The notes below the pieces were generated by a model, which saw only the letters and a program-made list of their open reading frames with translations, did no database searches and was not told where the DNA came from. DNA of 64,000 nt, from NCBI GenBank assembly GCA_032027085.1, contig JAVSMS010000001.1, positions 62,001-126,000 on the forward strand. The letters run 5' to 3'. Made by a program: the position numbers and the translations under genes. Source of the DNA: Pseudorhodoplanes sp. Its GTDB lineage: Bacteria; Pseudomonadota; Alphaproteobacteria; Rhizobiales; Xanthobacteraceae. Below are positions 10,334 to 18,302 of the stretch, piece by piece. Position 1 is the first letter of the stretch; the number at the start of each line of letters is the position of its first letter.

Positions 10334-11565
10334 GTCGCTCCCCGGATGATGTCGACGGGGTGAACGCGCGCCGCCTTGCGTGCCGGCGAATAGCCGGCGG
10401 CGAAGGAGGACACCAATGCCACGCCGCCCGCGATCAGATAATGCAGCGGTTCATAGACCAGCGGCAGGCGGTTGGCGTCCATGAACGGGCTCCTGATCTC
10501 GATCGACCCGAGCGCCTGGCAGAGCAGAAAGCCAAGCACGAATCCGGCCAGCGCGCCGGCCAGCCCGATGATCAGCGCCTCGATCACGAAGATCGTGCGC
10601 ACGGTACGCTCGCTCAGGCCGAGCGATTTCATGATGGCGATGTCGCGCGCCTTCTCGTGAGTGATGGTGGAAATGATGTTGTAGGTGCCGAAACTCGCCA
10701 CCAGGAGAATGGCGCCGACCACCGTGTACATGATGATGTTGCGGATCACGAAGCCGGACAGCAGATCCTCGTGCGCCTCCTGCCAGGACACCGATTTGTA
10801 GCCGCTCTGCCGCTCGATGCGTTGCGCCACCTCGCCCGCCGCCATCGGATCGGTCACTCGGATGCGCAATTCGTTGATCAGCCCGGTCTGATTGGACAGA
10901 ATTTGCGCGGTTTTCAGCAACACATAGGCGTTCGACTCGTCGACCTGACGGACGCCGGAATGGAAGAGGCCCACCACATGCGCGCCGAGATTGACGCCCT
11001 CACTGGTCTGAATGGTGATGTTGGCGCCGATCCGCGCGCCAAGCTTCTCAGCCAGACGGTCGCCGAGAATGATTGCGTTGTTCGCGGTGTAGAGCGAGGC
11101 AATGGTGGCATTGCGCATATGCTTCGGGAGAGCGGAGACGCGCGGCTCGCGCTGCGGGTCAATGCCGGTGATGCTCACCGCGACATCGCGGTTGGCATAG
11201 CGCACGATCCCTTGCGTCCTGACCGAGGGTGCTACCGCGCCCGGCATCCAGCCTTCCAGATTGGCCATGATGGCCAGCGGATTCTTGATGCCCTTGCGGC
11301 GCTCCTCCGGCCGCAATCCGTGAAACTCGGCCGCTTCAAACAAGGCGCCCGCCGGCTGCGGCGGCGGGTTACGCCGCTCGTCCGAGACTGCGATATGCGG
11401 AAGCGCGTCGATGAGCTGGCGCATGAAGTCGTTCTGCGAACCGACCATCAGCGAGGCCATCATGATCGAGAAGCCGACGCCTGTCGCGACGCCGGCCACC
11501 GCCACAAGCGTCTGCCGCGCCCGCGAGCGCACATGCGTGAAGGCGATGTCGAGGATCAGGTTCAT
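10330..11565 (-). CDS. ABC transporter permease, FtsX/MacB-like
   Basis: Inner-membrane permease, 411 residues, of type VII ABC systems. One N-terminal membrane segment (about 20-43) precedes a large periplasmic domain (about 50-275). Three C-terminal membrane segments follow, with the FtsX-type sequence DIAIMKSLGLSERTVRTIFVIEALIIG between the first two. The C-terminus ends in the usual PARKAARVHPVDIIRG. It overlaps both neighbours by 4 bp (stop/start), so it is a strictly coupled middle gene. Together with the HlyD-like adaptor it resembles MacAB and related exporters. Confidence 0.9.
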   Translation of the reverse strand: MNLILDIAFTHVRSRARQTLVAVAGVATGVGFSIMMASLMVGSQNDFMRQLIDALPHIAVSDERRNPPPQPAGALFEAAEFHGLRPEERRKGIKNPLAIMANLEGWMPGAVAPSVRTQGIVRYANRDVAVSITGIDPQREPRVSALPKHMRNATIASLYTANNAIILGDRLAEKLGARIGANITIQTSEGVNLGAHVVGLFHSGVRQVDESNAYVLLKTAQILSNQTGLINELRIRVTDPMAAGEVAQRIERQSGYKSVSWQEAHEDLLSGFVIRNIIMYTVVGAILLVASFGTYNIISTITHEKARDIAIMKSLGLSERTVRTIFVIEALIIGLAGALAGFVLGFLLCQALGSIEIRSPFMDANRLPLVYEPLHYLIAGGVALVSSFAAGYSPARKAARVHPVDIIRGAT

Positions 11566-12560
11566 TGCGACACCGGACGCACGCGTCCGCCGTCGGTCAC
11601 CGCGGCGCTGACCGGAGAGATCACGCGATCCTTTTCGGTGAGGCCGTCGAGAATTTCCACAGCGCGCGTGCCGCGAATTCCGATCTTCACCTCGCGCCGG
11701 CGCGCGACATGGCCGTTCACGACGAAAACATGCGAGCCCTGCAGCGCATCGGCGGGAATCAGCAGCGCGTTCTCTTTCTCGCGGGTGATAACGTTGGCTT
11801 CCACGCTCATGCCGATGCGCAATGGCGTGTCATCGGGCAGGTTAATCTTGATGCGATAGGTCTTGGCAACCGGATCGCCCATCGGCGTGATCTCGCGCAC
11901 CTTGCCTTCGATGCGCCGGCCGGGAAAAGCGTCAGTGCGGAACAGCACGAGCTGACCGACCGCGACGCGCGGAATATCCTCTTCGTTCACCTCGGCTTCC
12001 ACCTCGAGCGGCTTGGGCACGCCGACGCGAAACAGGATTGTGCCCGCTTCGACGATCTCGCCCACGCGGCCGTCCTTGCGCAGTACTTCGCCATCGATCG
12101 GCGAGACGATGGTGTATTGATCGACACGTTCGCGCAGGACGGTGAGCAAGCCCTGCACCTGGCGCAGTTCCGTCAGCACCTTTTCGTGCGCCTGCGTCGT
12201 GGTGGCGCCGCGTGCGATCAGTTCGGTGGTGCGCGAAACCTCGGCTTTGGCAAATTCCTCGCGCGCTTTCAACTCATGCAATTGCGCGCGAATCTCCTTG
12301 TCGTCGAGGCGCGCGAGCACCTCGCCACGCTTCACGTGGCGCCCCTCGCAATCGCAAATCTCGATGATGCGCTGACGGATCAGGCTTGTGACCTTGGCCC
12401 AGCGAACCGGCTGCACCGCGCCGGTGGCATAGACGATCTCGGCCGCGGTGCCGCGTGCCGGCGCAATCGCGGAAACCTCAGGGCCACGCTTCAGCCACCA
12501 CCACGACCCTGCCACGATCGCCAGAGCGATGAGGGCGGTGAGAATATGACTCGCGCGCAC
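11562..12560 (-). CDS. Periplasmic adaptor (HlyD/MacA-type membrane fusion protein)
   Basis: Bridges the inner-membrane ABC transporter to the outer membrane. 332 residues: an N-terminal membrane anchor (about 5-23), biotinyl-lipoyl halves (VQPVRWAKVTS; GRHVKRGEVLARLDD and YTIVSPIDGEVLRK), a coiled-coil hairpin (about 90-140), and beta-barrel and membrane-proximal domains. First gene of the adaptor-permease-ATPase operon, with a 4-bp overlap onto the permease. The roughly 240 bp upstream, shared with divergent ppa, should hold both promoters. Confidence 0.9.
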   Translation of the reverse strand: MRASHILTALIALAIVAGSWWWLKRGPEVSAIAPARGTAAEIVYATGAVQPVRWAKVTSLIRQRIIEICDCEGRHVKRGEVLARLDDKEIRAQLHELKAREEFAKAEVSRTTELIARGATTTQAHEKVLTELRQVQGLLTVLRERVDQYTIVSPIDGEVLRKDGRVGEIVEAGTILFRVGVPKPLEVEAEVNEEDIPRVAVGQLVLFRTDAFPGRRIEGKVREITPMGDPVAKTYRIKINLPDDTPLRIGMSVEANVITREKENALLIPADALQGSHVFVVNGHVARRREVKIGIRGTRAVEILDGLTEKDRVISPVSAAVTDGGRVRPVSQ

Positions 12561-12687
12561 GTTTCAGCTCCGTAACAATCCAGAACGAGGCGGCTTCCCG
12601 CCACAAGAATGCATCAGGAGGCCCCCGGTACCTGCTCGCATGCGTTCTTATCGTCCTTTTGCGGCGTGCGGTATTGATCTTGCGCAA

Positions 12688-12709
12688 GCGGCGAATTTGC
12701 GGCGAATTT
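12688..12709 (+). repeat. Tandem 11-bp duplication upstream of ppa
   Basis: GCGGCGAATTT occurs twice head to tail, directly after a CTTGCGCAAG palindrome. It sits in the divergent promoter region between the exporter operon and ppa. It may be chance or a regulatory element. Confidence 0.5.
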
Positions 12710-12799
12710 ACAAGTCACGATCGGCGATACCGGGAGCTTTGCCGCAGGCACATATTAAAGACGGCATAAAGGGCAGCGAGTCATCATCGAGAGGTCATC

Positions 12800-13330
12800 A
12801 TGGATATTCGCCAGATTCCGGTCGGGAAAAACCCGCCGAAAGACGTCAACGCGGTGATCGAGATTCCGCTCGGCGGCGTGCCGGTGAAATACGAGATCGA
12901 CAAGGATTCAGGCGCGCTGTTCGTCGACCGCTTCCTGCACACCGCGATGTTCTATCCCGGCAATTACGGTTTCATCCCGCACACGCTCTCCGCCGACGGC
13001 GATCCCTGCGACATCCTGGTGGTGAGCCAGGTGCCGGTGGTGCCGGGCGCGGTGATCCGCTGCCGGCCGGTCGGCGCGCTGGTGATGGAAGACGAAGCGG
13101 GGGGCGACGAGAAAATCCTCGCCGTGCCGGTCGACGACCTGCACCCCTTCTACAAAGGGGTGCAGAGCTATCGTGATTTGCCGCCGATCATGTGCGAGCA
13201 GATGGCGCACTTTTTCCAGCACTACAAGGACCTGGAAAAAGGCAAGTGGGTGACCATCGTGCGCTGGCTCGACGCCGAGGGCGCCGAGAAGCTGATCATG
13301 GACGCGATCGCGCGGGCCGGTCGCGCGTAA
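12800..13330 (+). CDS. ppa: Inorganic pyrophosphatase (family I)
   Basis: Hydrolyses cytosolic pyrophosphate to phosphate and so pulls biosynthetic reactions forward; Mg-dependent. 176 residues with the family signature DGDPCDILV and metal/substrate residues in KYEIDKDSG, YPGNYGFIP and the basic HYKDLEKGKWV segment. The start has AGAGGT about 6 nt upstream. The 3' end overlaps the convergent methyltransferase gene by 35 bp. Confidence 0.97.
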   Translation: MDIRQIPVGKNPPKDVNAVIEIPLGGVPVKYEIDKDSGALFVDRFLHTAMFYPGNYGFIPHTLSADGDPCDILVVSQVPVVPGAVIRCRPVGALVMEDEAGGDEKILAVPVDDLHPFYKGVQSYRDLPPIMCEQMAHFFQHYKDLEKGKWVTIVRWLDAEGAEKLIMDAIARAGRA

Positions 13331-14075
13331 GCGGGTCGTGCCCCGGCGCCTTGCGCCAGAGCGGCACCAGCATCCATACGCGGTCCCGATAGCGGCGGTA
13401 GTCATCGCCGAACGTTGCCGTCAGGTCGCGTTCCTCGAGCATGATGCCGATAAGGATGTAGGCCGTCGTGACCGTGGCGAACAGCAGATGCCCCTGCGTC
13501 ATCACCGGTGTCGCCCAGAAGGCGATGATGAATCCGAGGTAGATCGGGTGCCGCACCAGCTTGTAGAAGCCGGGCGTCTTGAACTGCGCCGCCGGCATGC
13601 GCTTGCCGGCAAGATGCGTCATCACCTGATGCAGCCCGAACAGTTCGAAATGGTTGATCATGAAGGTCGAGAGCAGCACGATCATCCAGCCGAGCAACGA
13701 CAGGCCGACAAGCGCCGTCGCAACGGCCGGGTTATTTGCCTGCCAGACGACGTCAGGCATCGACCGCCATTGCCAGAACAGCAATGCCAGTGCGAGGCTT
13801 GCCAGCAGCACATAGGTCGGCCGCTCGATCGGCTTCGGCACGAATCGGGTCCACCAACGCTTGAACGGCTTGCGCGCCATCACGCTGTGCTGGAGCGCGA
13901 AGATCGACAGCAGCACCAGATTGACGACGAGCGCTTCCAGGAGAGGCACGACCGGCCCATCATCGATCGCCTTTGGCACCGCAATGCCGGTCACAAAGCC
14001 GATGGCATAGACGAAGCTGGCGAGAAAGATCGTGTAGGCGACGACACCGTAGAGAAAGGCTGCAACTTTTCCCAT
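13296..14075 (-). CDS. Integral-membrane methyltransferase, MddA/NnrU/isoprenylcysteine-methyltransferase-like
   Basis: Best match by eye is the MddA family (methanethiol S-methyltransferase, forming dimethyl sulfide), related to NnrU and ICMT enzymes. 259 residues with about five membrane segments. The conserved C-terminal SAM-binding core is visible: GFYKLVRHPIYLGFIIAFWATPVMT, then LEERDLTATFGDDYRRYRDRV. The last of these is the typical EE(R/K)xL...Y..Y...V pattern. The 3' end runs 35 bp into convergent ppa. NnrU-type genes are often linked to denitrification loci, but similarity to MddA seems closer. Confidence 0.78.
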   Translation of the reverse strand: MGKVAAFLYGVVAYTIFLASFVYAIGFVTGIAVPKAIDDGPVVPLLEALVVNLVLLSIFALQHSVMARKPFKRWWTRFVPKPIERPTYVLLASLALALLFWQWRSMPDVVWQANNPAVATALVGLSLLGWMIVLLSTFMINHFELFGLHQVMTHLAGKRMPAAQFKTPGFYKLVRHPIYLGFIIAFWATPVMTQGHLLFATVTTAYILIGIMLEERDLTATFGDDYRRYRDRVWMLVPLWRKAPGHDPLTRDRPARSRP

Positions 14076-14183
14076 CGTCCTCTCCTGTTCTTATGCGCGC
14101 GGACGCCAGCGAATGCTGGCCGCACGTTTTAGAAGATTGCGATGTCCGTCCAATCCGGTCTGTGAGGCCGGTCACAGTTGGCG

Positions 14184-14199
14184 ATCACCTATAGGTGAT
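14184..14199. promoter_or_regulatory. 16-bp perfect palindrome upstream of the MddA-like gene
   Basis: ATCACCTA followed by its reverse complement, with no spacer. It is about 109 bp upstream of the methyltransferase start at 14075 and also downstream of yqeY, which stops at 14243. The length and symmetry fit a dimeric repressor operator; no cognate regulator is adjacent. Confidence 0.45.
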
Positions 14200-14242
14200 T
14201 GTTCGGCCTGCGCGAAATTCGGGTTGCCGGTCTGACGCGAGG

Positions 14243-14695
14243 TCACCCGCCGAGTTTGCCTTTCACGATCCCGCTCGCCTTGCCGAAATCCATCTGGCCG
14301 GCATATTTGCCGCGCAGGGCGCCGATCACCTTGCCCATATCCTTCATGCCGGCGGCGCCGGTTTCCTTGATCGCGTCGTCGATGGCCTTGGCCATTTCGG
14401 CGTCGGACATCTGCTTAGGCAGATAGGACTGGATGATCGCGATCTCCTCGGCCTCCTGCTGCGCGAGCTCGGGACGGCCGCCCTTCTCATAAAGCTCCTT
14501 CGATTCCTGGCGCTGCTTGATCATCTTCTGCAGCACTGAAAGAAGGTCGGCGTCGGACAAGGTCTTGCCGGAACCGCGCGCTTCGATATCGGCATTCTTG
14601 AAGGTGGAGTTGACGAGGCGGAGCGTTGAAATCTTGCGCTCCTCCTTCGCCTTCATCGCCTCTTTCAGGGCGTTGTTGATGTCGTCGCGCAGCAC
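14243..14695 (-). CDS. yqeY: GatB/YqeY domain protein
   Basis: 150-residue stand-alone version of the helical C-terminal domain of the GatB amidotransferase subunit, which binds tRNA in GatB; the function of the free-standing protein is unproven. The sequence is full length: starts LRDDINNALKEAMKAKEERK and has LVNSTFKNADIEARG, QKMIKQRQES and the C-terminal DMGKVIGALRGKYAGQMDFGKAS. In many alphaproteobacteria yqeY lies next to dnaG-rpoD; here about 5 kb separates them. Confidence 0.95.
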   Translation of the reverse strand: MLRDDINNALKEAMKAKEERKISTLRLVNSTFKNADIEARGSGKTLSDADLLSVLQKMIKQRQESKELYEKGGRPELAQQEAEEIAIIQSYLPKQMSDAEMAKAIDDAIKETGAAGMKDMGKVIGALRGKYAGQMDFGKASGIVKGKLGG

Positions 14696-14702
14696 GGTGA
14701 CC

Positions 14703-15077
14703 TCATAATGTTTGTGTGCGAGGGCCGAACAGAATGACCGCGGCCCCGATCAAGCAAATGGCAGCGCCGATGGCGTCCCAGCGGTCGGGCCGCGTGCCCT
14801 CCACCGCCCAGAGCCAGCCGAGCGAAGCGGCGATATAGACGCCGCCATAGGCCGCATAGGCGCGGCCGGCGACGTCTGTTTCCACCAATGTCAGTAAATA
14901 GGCGAATAACGCCAGAAATCCGAGCCCTGGAATGAGCCACCATGCCGGCTTGTCCAGCCGCAGCCAGGCCCAGAACGCGAAACAGCCGGCAATTTCCGCC
15001 AAAGCGGCCGCAATATATGCCGCGATCGACTGCAAATCCGGCCTCCGCCGCGCTCCAAGAAAAATCCGGCAAAGCAC
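14703..15077 (-). CDS. YnfA family (UPF0060) membrane protein
   Basis: Small four-helix inner-membrane protein of the drug/metabolite-transporter-like UPF0060 family; function uncertain. 124 residues from a GTG at 15077, but the conserved part starts later ([23 protein letters not shown]). A TTG at 15035 would give about 110 residues, the usual size, and is a good alternative. Conserved features include the [10 protein letters not shown] helix and [20 protein letters not shown]. It is divergent from carA; the likely carA promoter lies in the 5' edge of this gene's upstream region. Confidence 0.88.
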   Translation of the reverse strand: MLCRIFLGARRRPDLQSIAAYIAAALAEIAGCFAFWAWLRLDKPAWWLIPGLGFLALFAYLLTLVETDVAGRAYAAYGGVYIAASLGWLWAVEGTRPDRWDAIGAAICLIGAAVILFGPRTQTL

Positions 15078-15078
15078 T

Positions 15079-15107
15079 TTGACGCTCGCCGGACTCGACG
15101 TTATCTA
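15079..15107 (+). promoter_or_regulatory. Sigma-70-type promoter for carA, predicted leaderless
   Basis: TTGACG at 15079-15084, a 17-bp spacer, and TATCTA at 15102-15107. Only 8 nt separate the -10 box from the carA ATG at 15116, so transcription should begin at or within a few bases of the start codon. No Shine-Dalgarno sequence is present (GGCCCCTT precedes ATG). Confidence 0.6.
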
Positions 15108-15115
15108 GGCCCCTT

Positions 15116-16306
15116 ATGAGCCCCAAACAAGACGATTCAGCCTGGTCCGAGCCCAAGGCCACGGCGCTGCTCGTGCTGGCCGACGGCACCATCCTGGAAG
15201 GCTTCGGCTTCGGTGCCACCGGCTCCGCGGTGGGCGAAGTCTGCTTCAACACGGCGATGACGGGTTATGAGGAAATCCTCACCGACCCCTCCTATGCCGG
15301 TCAGATCATCACCTTCACCTTCCCGCATATCGGCAATGTCGGCACGAATGAAGACGATATCGAGACGGTGAACATGGCGGCGACGCCGGGCGCGCGCGGC
15401 GTCATCCTCAACGCGCAGATCACCGACCCGTCGAACTACCGCGCCACGCGCCATCTCGACCAATGGCTGAAGGCGCGCGGCATTGTCGGGCTGTGCGGCC
15501 TCGATACCCGCGCGCTGACCGCGCTCATTCGCGAAAAGGGCATGCCCAACGCGGTGATCGCGCATGAGCCGTCCGGCAAGTTCGACATCGAAACGCTCAA
15601 GACAGAAGCGCGCGAATGGCCGGGCCTTGTCGGCATGGACCTCGTGCCGATGGTGACGACCGGCCAGCGCTTCACCTGGGACGAAAAGCCCTGGGACATG
15701 ACCAATGGCTACACGCGGCAGGACAAGACCGAATTCCACGTGGTCGCGGTCGATTACGGCGTGAAACGCAACATCCTGCGCCTGCTTGCCGATGTCGGCT
15801 GCAAAGTCACCGTCGTGCCGGCGCAGACCTCCGCCGAAGACATCATGGCGCTGAAGCCGGACGGCGTCTTCCTCTCCAACGGTCCCGGCGATCCGGCGGA
15901 GACGGGAAAATACGCGGTGCCCGTCATCCGCGACGTCATCGACAGGAATGTGCCGACCTTCGGCATCTGTCTCGGCCACCAGATGCTCGGCATCGCGCTC
16001 GGTGGCACGACGATGAAGATGCATCAGGGCCATCACGGCGCCAACCACCCGGTGAAGGATCTCACCACCGGCAAGGTGGAGATCACCTCGATGAATCACG
16101 GCTTCGCGGTGGATAAGGATTCACTGCCGAAGAATGTCGAGCAGACGCATGTGTCGCTGTTCGACGGCTCCAATGCCGGCATCGCGCTCAAGGACAAGCC
16201 GGTCTTCTCCGTGCAATATCACCCGGAAGCCTCGCCCGGCCCGCGCGATTCACATTATCTCTTCCGCCGCTTCGCCGATTTGATGCGCGAGCACAAGCGG
16301 GCATGA
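15116..16306 (+). CDS. carA: Carbamoyl-phosphate synthase small (glutaminase) subunit
   Basis: Releases ammonia from glutamine for CarB to make carbamoyl phosphate for arginine and pyrimidines. 396 residues: an N-terminal CPSase small-chain domain (LADGTILEGFGFGATGSAVGEVCFNT) and a C-terminal class I glutamine amidotransferase. The nucleophile Cys285 is in FGICLGHQM, and the catalytic His-Glu is in VQYHPEASPGP. The N-terminus leaves no later plausible start, which supports the ATG at 15116 despite the absent ribosome-binding site. carB is on the same strand but 3.5 kb downstream. Confidence 0.97.
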   Translation: MSPKQDDSAWSEPKATALLVLADGTILEGFGFGATGSAVGEVCFNTAMTGYEEILTDPSYAGQIITFTFPHIGNVGTNEDDIETVNMAATPGARGVILNAQITDPSNYRATRHLDQWLKARGIVGLCGLDTRALTALIREKGMPNAVIAHEPSGKFDIETLKTEAREWPGLVGMDLVPMVTTGQRFTWDEKPWDMTNGYTRQDKTEFHVVAVDYGVKRNILRLLADVGCKVTVVPAQTSAEDIMALKPDGVFLSNGPGDPAETGKYAVPVIRDVIDRNVPTFGICLGHQMLGIALGGTTMKMHQGHHGANHPVKDLTTGKVEITSMNHGFAVDKDSLPKNVEQTHVSLFDGSNAGIALKDKPVFSVQYHPEASPGPRDSHYLFRRFADLMREHKRA

Positions 16307-16309
16307 TGC

Positions 16310-16334
16310 GTCACCTCCCCTGGGGAGAGGTGAC
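16310..16334 (+). terminator. Hairpin after carA
   Basis: GTCACCTC (16310-16317) pairs with GAGGTGAC (16327-16334), starting 3 nt after the carA stop. There is no T-tract, so it may terminate weakly or stabilise the 3' end. Confidence 0.5.
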
Positions 16335-16444
16335 GGCCGAAGCCACGGTCATTCCGCGCGGAACCTGTGCAATCGACGGCATTTGATAAAGATGATGTTA
16401 AATGCCTTCGGGTAATGCCGGTGCTGAGTGAGGCCTGTTTGCGA

Positions 16445-16969
16445 ATGTCTGCCCGTCAATCCAAGCCGCTGACCTTCCTGTTTCAGGACGACGGCGTGAT
16501 CCCCAACAACCCGACGCTTCCGCTCGTGGTATTTCCGGCGGCGATCAACCTCTCCGGCACCGCCTATCCGGAAGAGACGGTCGAGCAGATGTTCACAGGC
16601 AACGCCTGGGGCGATAGCTGGCGCAACGGCATTTATCCCTACGTCCACTATCATTCGCAGATCCATGAAGGGCTCGCCATCGCGCGCGGGCGCGCCAAGG
16701 TGCGCTTCGGCGGCGACAATGGCGAGGAGCTTGATCTCGGGCCGGGCGATGTCGCGATCCTGCCCGCCGGCACCGGGCACCAATGCTTGTGGAATTCGCC
16801 CGACCTCGTCGTAATTGGCGCCTATCCAAAAGGTGGCAGGTTCGATCTCTGCCGCGGCAGCAAGGCCGAACGCGAAAAGGCGCTGGGCGTCATACCGACG
16901 GTTCCGCTGCCGGAAACCGATCCCGTCTACGGCAAGGACGGGCCGCTGTTGAGATTGTGGCGCGATTGA
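16445..16969 (+). CDS. YjlB-family cupin protein
   Basis: Single-domain beta-barrel of the YjlB/COG4297 cupin group; no reaction is established. From the ATG at 16445 it has 174 residues. It shows family landmarks: FQDDGVIPNNPTLPLVVF, WRNGIYPYVHYHSQIHEGL (histidines likely bind a metal), LGPGDVAILPAGTGHQCLW, and the C-terminal VPLPETDPVYGKDGPLL. In-frame ATG 16415 and GTG 16367 would extend the N-terminus beyond the family's usual start. A small conserved gene follows after 31 bp, probably co-transcribed. Confidence 0.85.
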   Translation: MSARQSKPLTFLFQDDGVIPNNPTLPLVVFPAAINLSGTAYPEETVEQMFTGNAWGDSWRNGIYPYVHYHSQIHEGLAIARGRAKVRFGGDNGEELDLGPGDVAILPAGTGHQCLWNSPDLVVIGAYPKGGRFDLCRGSKAEREKALGVIPTVPLPETDPVYGKDGPLLRLWRD

Positions 16970-17000
16970 CCCGTGAAGGCACCGGACACGGAGGCCTGCG

Positions 17001-17270
17001 ATGGACGACGACCTGCACGGCATGAGCCGGGACCAGCTCATTGCCGAGGTGAAACGTCTGCGCGCCGGCATCCGCGCGCATCGCGACTCGAGCGGACACG
17101 ATCTGTGCTGGCATCATCCGCAGCTCTGGGGATTGCTGCCGGAGCGTATCGACCCGGACGTCGCCGTGCCGCCCTGGCCGAAATTCCTGCGCGGCTGCCT
17201 CAAATACCGCGAGGCGCTGGAGCGGGAATTGCCACAGGCGCGCATTATGGACGAAGAATACAAGGATTAG
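17001..17270 (+). CDS. Conserved hypothetical small protein
   Basis: 89 residues, no recognised function. The pattern HDLCWHHPQLWGLLPE followed by PWPKFLRGCLKYREAL looks like a widespread proteobacterial small protein. An N-terminal heptad-like segment (LIAEVKRLRAGIRAHRD) suggests a short coiled coil. GGAGG lies 6 nt before the ATG. Follows the cupin gene by 31 bp. Confidence 0.8.
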   Translation: MDDDLHGMSRDQLIAEVKRLRAGIRAHRDSSGHDLCWHHPQLWGLLPERIDPDVAVPPWPKFLRGCLKYREALERELPQARIMDEEYKD

Positions 17271-17450
17271 GCGTTGGCTGCCGCTCAACAAACAAGTCGT
17301 CAAGCCCCGCGCCCGATCTCGGGTTACCGGAGATCGGATTTACAGTTACACACGTCGGCTCGAGCCAACTTGTGATGGGGCATCCAGCAAACGCTGAGCA
17401 GAGTGTGCTTGCTGGGTCGCCCGGGCGATGACAACGGAAGGGCCGTGGCT

Positions 17451-18134
17451 ATGGCCGACTGGATTTCCTTCTTCGATTCCGAGCATTCCATCTACGTGAA
17501 TGCGCGGCACAAGCAGGTGCATGCGCGCATCACCGGCGACGGCATGCTTGCCTATATCAGCAAAGGCGACGCCGTGCTCGACTATGGCTGCGGCGAAGCT
17601 GCCTATGCCGAACGCCTCGGCGGCAGCGCCGGTGCGCTGATGCTGTGCGAAGCGGCGCCGAACTTGCGCGAACGCCTTGGCCTGCGCGTTGCGCACAACA
17701 AGAAGATTTCCGTGCTGACACCCGAACAGGCCGCGGCTCTGCCGGATTTGTCGCTCGACGTCGTGATCCTGCATTCGGTGTCACAATATCTCTCGCCCTC
17801 CCTGGCCGACGAGCTATTCCTGCTGTTTCGCCGCCTGCTGCGTCCGGGCGGGCGGTTGATCGTCGGCGATGTCGTGCAGCCCGATACGCCGGCCTGGAAG
17901 GATGCGCTGGCGTTGCTGCGCTTTGGCGCGCGCGAGGGCTTCTTCACCGCGGCGGTGATCGGCTTGTTCAAGACCGCGCTCTCCGACTATTCGAAGCTGC
18001 GCAAGGATGCCGGCCTTACCCGCTATGCGGAAGCGGACATGCTGGCCAAGCTGAAAGCCGCCGGATTTTCCGCGACCCGCGCCAAGGTGAATATCGGGCA
18101 CCTGCAAACCCGCATGACCTTTGTGGCCCAATGA
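17451..18134 (+). CDS. Class I SAM-dependent methyltransferase
   Basis: 227 residues from the ATG at 17451 (GGAAGG upstream). Motif I is VLDYGCGEAAYAERL, the acidic post-I strand is MLCEAAP, motif IV is LDVVILHSVSQYLS, and motif VI is RRLLRPGGRLIVGD. Substrate unknown; the C-terminal half (RFGAREGFFTAAVIGLFKTALSDYSKLRKDAG) is not one I can assign. Stands alone after a 180-bp gap. Confidence 0.86.
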   Translation: MADWISFFDSEHSIYVNARHKQVHARITGDGMLAYISKGDAVLDYGCGEAAYAERLGGSAGALMLCEAAPNLRERLGLRVAHNKKISVLTPEQAAALPDLSLDVVILHSVSQYLSPSLADELFLLFRRLLRPGGRLIVGDVVQPDTPAWKDALALLRFGAREGFFTAAVIGLFKTALSDYSKLRKDAGLTRYAEADMLAKLKAAGFSATRAKVNIGHLQTRMTFVAQ

Positions 18135-18161
18135 ACCCCGTGCGCGCCGGGCGCCCGCCGC

Positions 18162-18302
18162 GTGCAGGATCTGCTCGACCCGGGATTCGAAATCGTCGCG
18201 ATCGATGTCAGCACCCGCACCGCGGCCGTATTCCGCCTGAGCGCCGACGATGACCTGGCGCGGCTGACCGGTCGCCGCTTTGGTGATCTCGCCAAGCGAT
18301 AA
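18162..18302 (+). CDS. Possible small ORF or gene remnant
   Basis: A 46-codon frame (DLLDPGFEIVAIDVSTRTA...) in phase with, and just after, the methyltransferase stop. Codon choice looks coding, but there is no ribosome-binding site before the GTG. It may be a remnant or a short unknown gene. It ends 1 bp before the convergent YihY gene. Confidence 0.25.
   Translation: MQDLLDPGFEIVAIDVSTRTAAVFRLSADDDLARLTGRRFGDLAKR

Noticed and set aside
14665-15252. 195-codon leftward frame overlapping the YnfA gene and carA
   Set aside because: It overlaps two well-supported genes and has no family resemblance.
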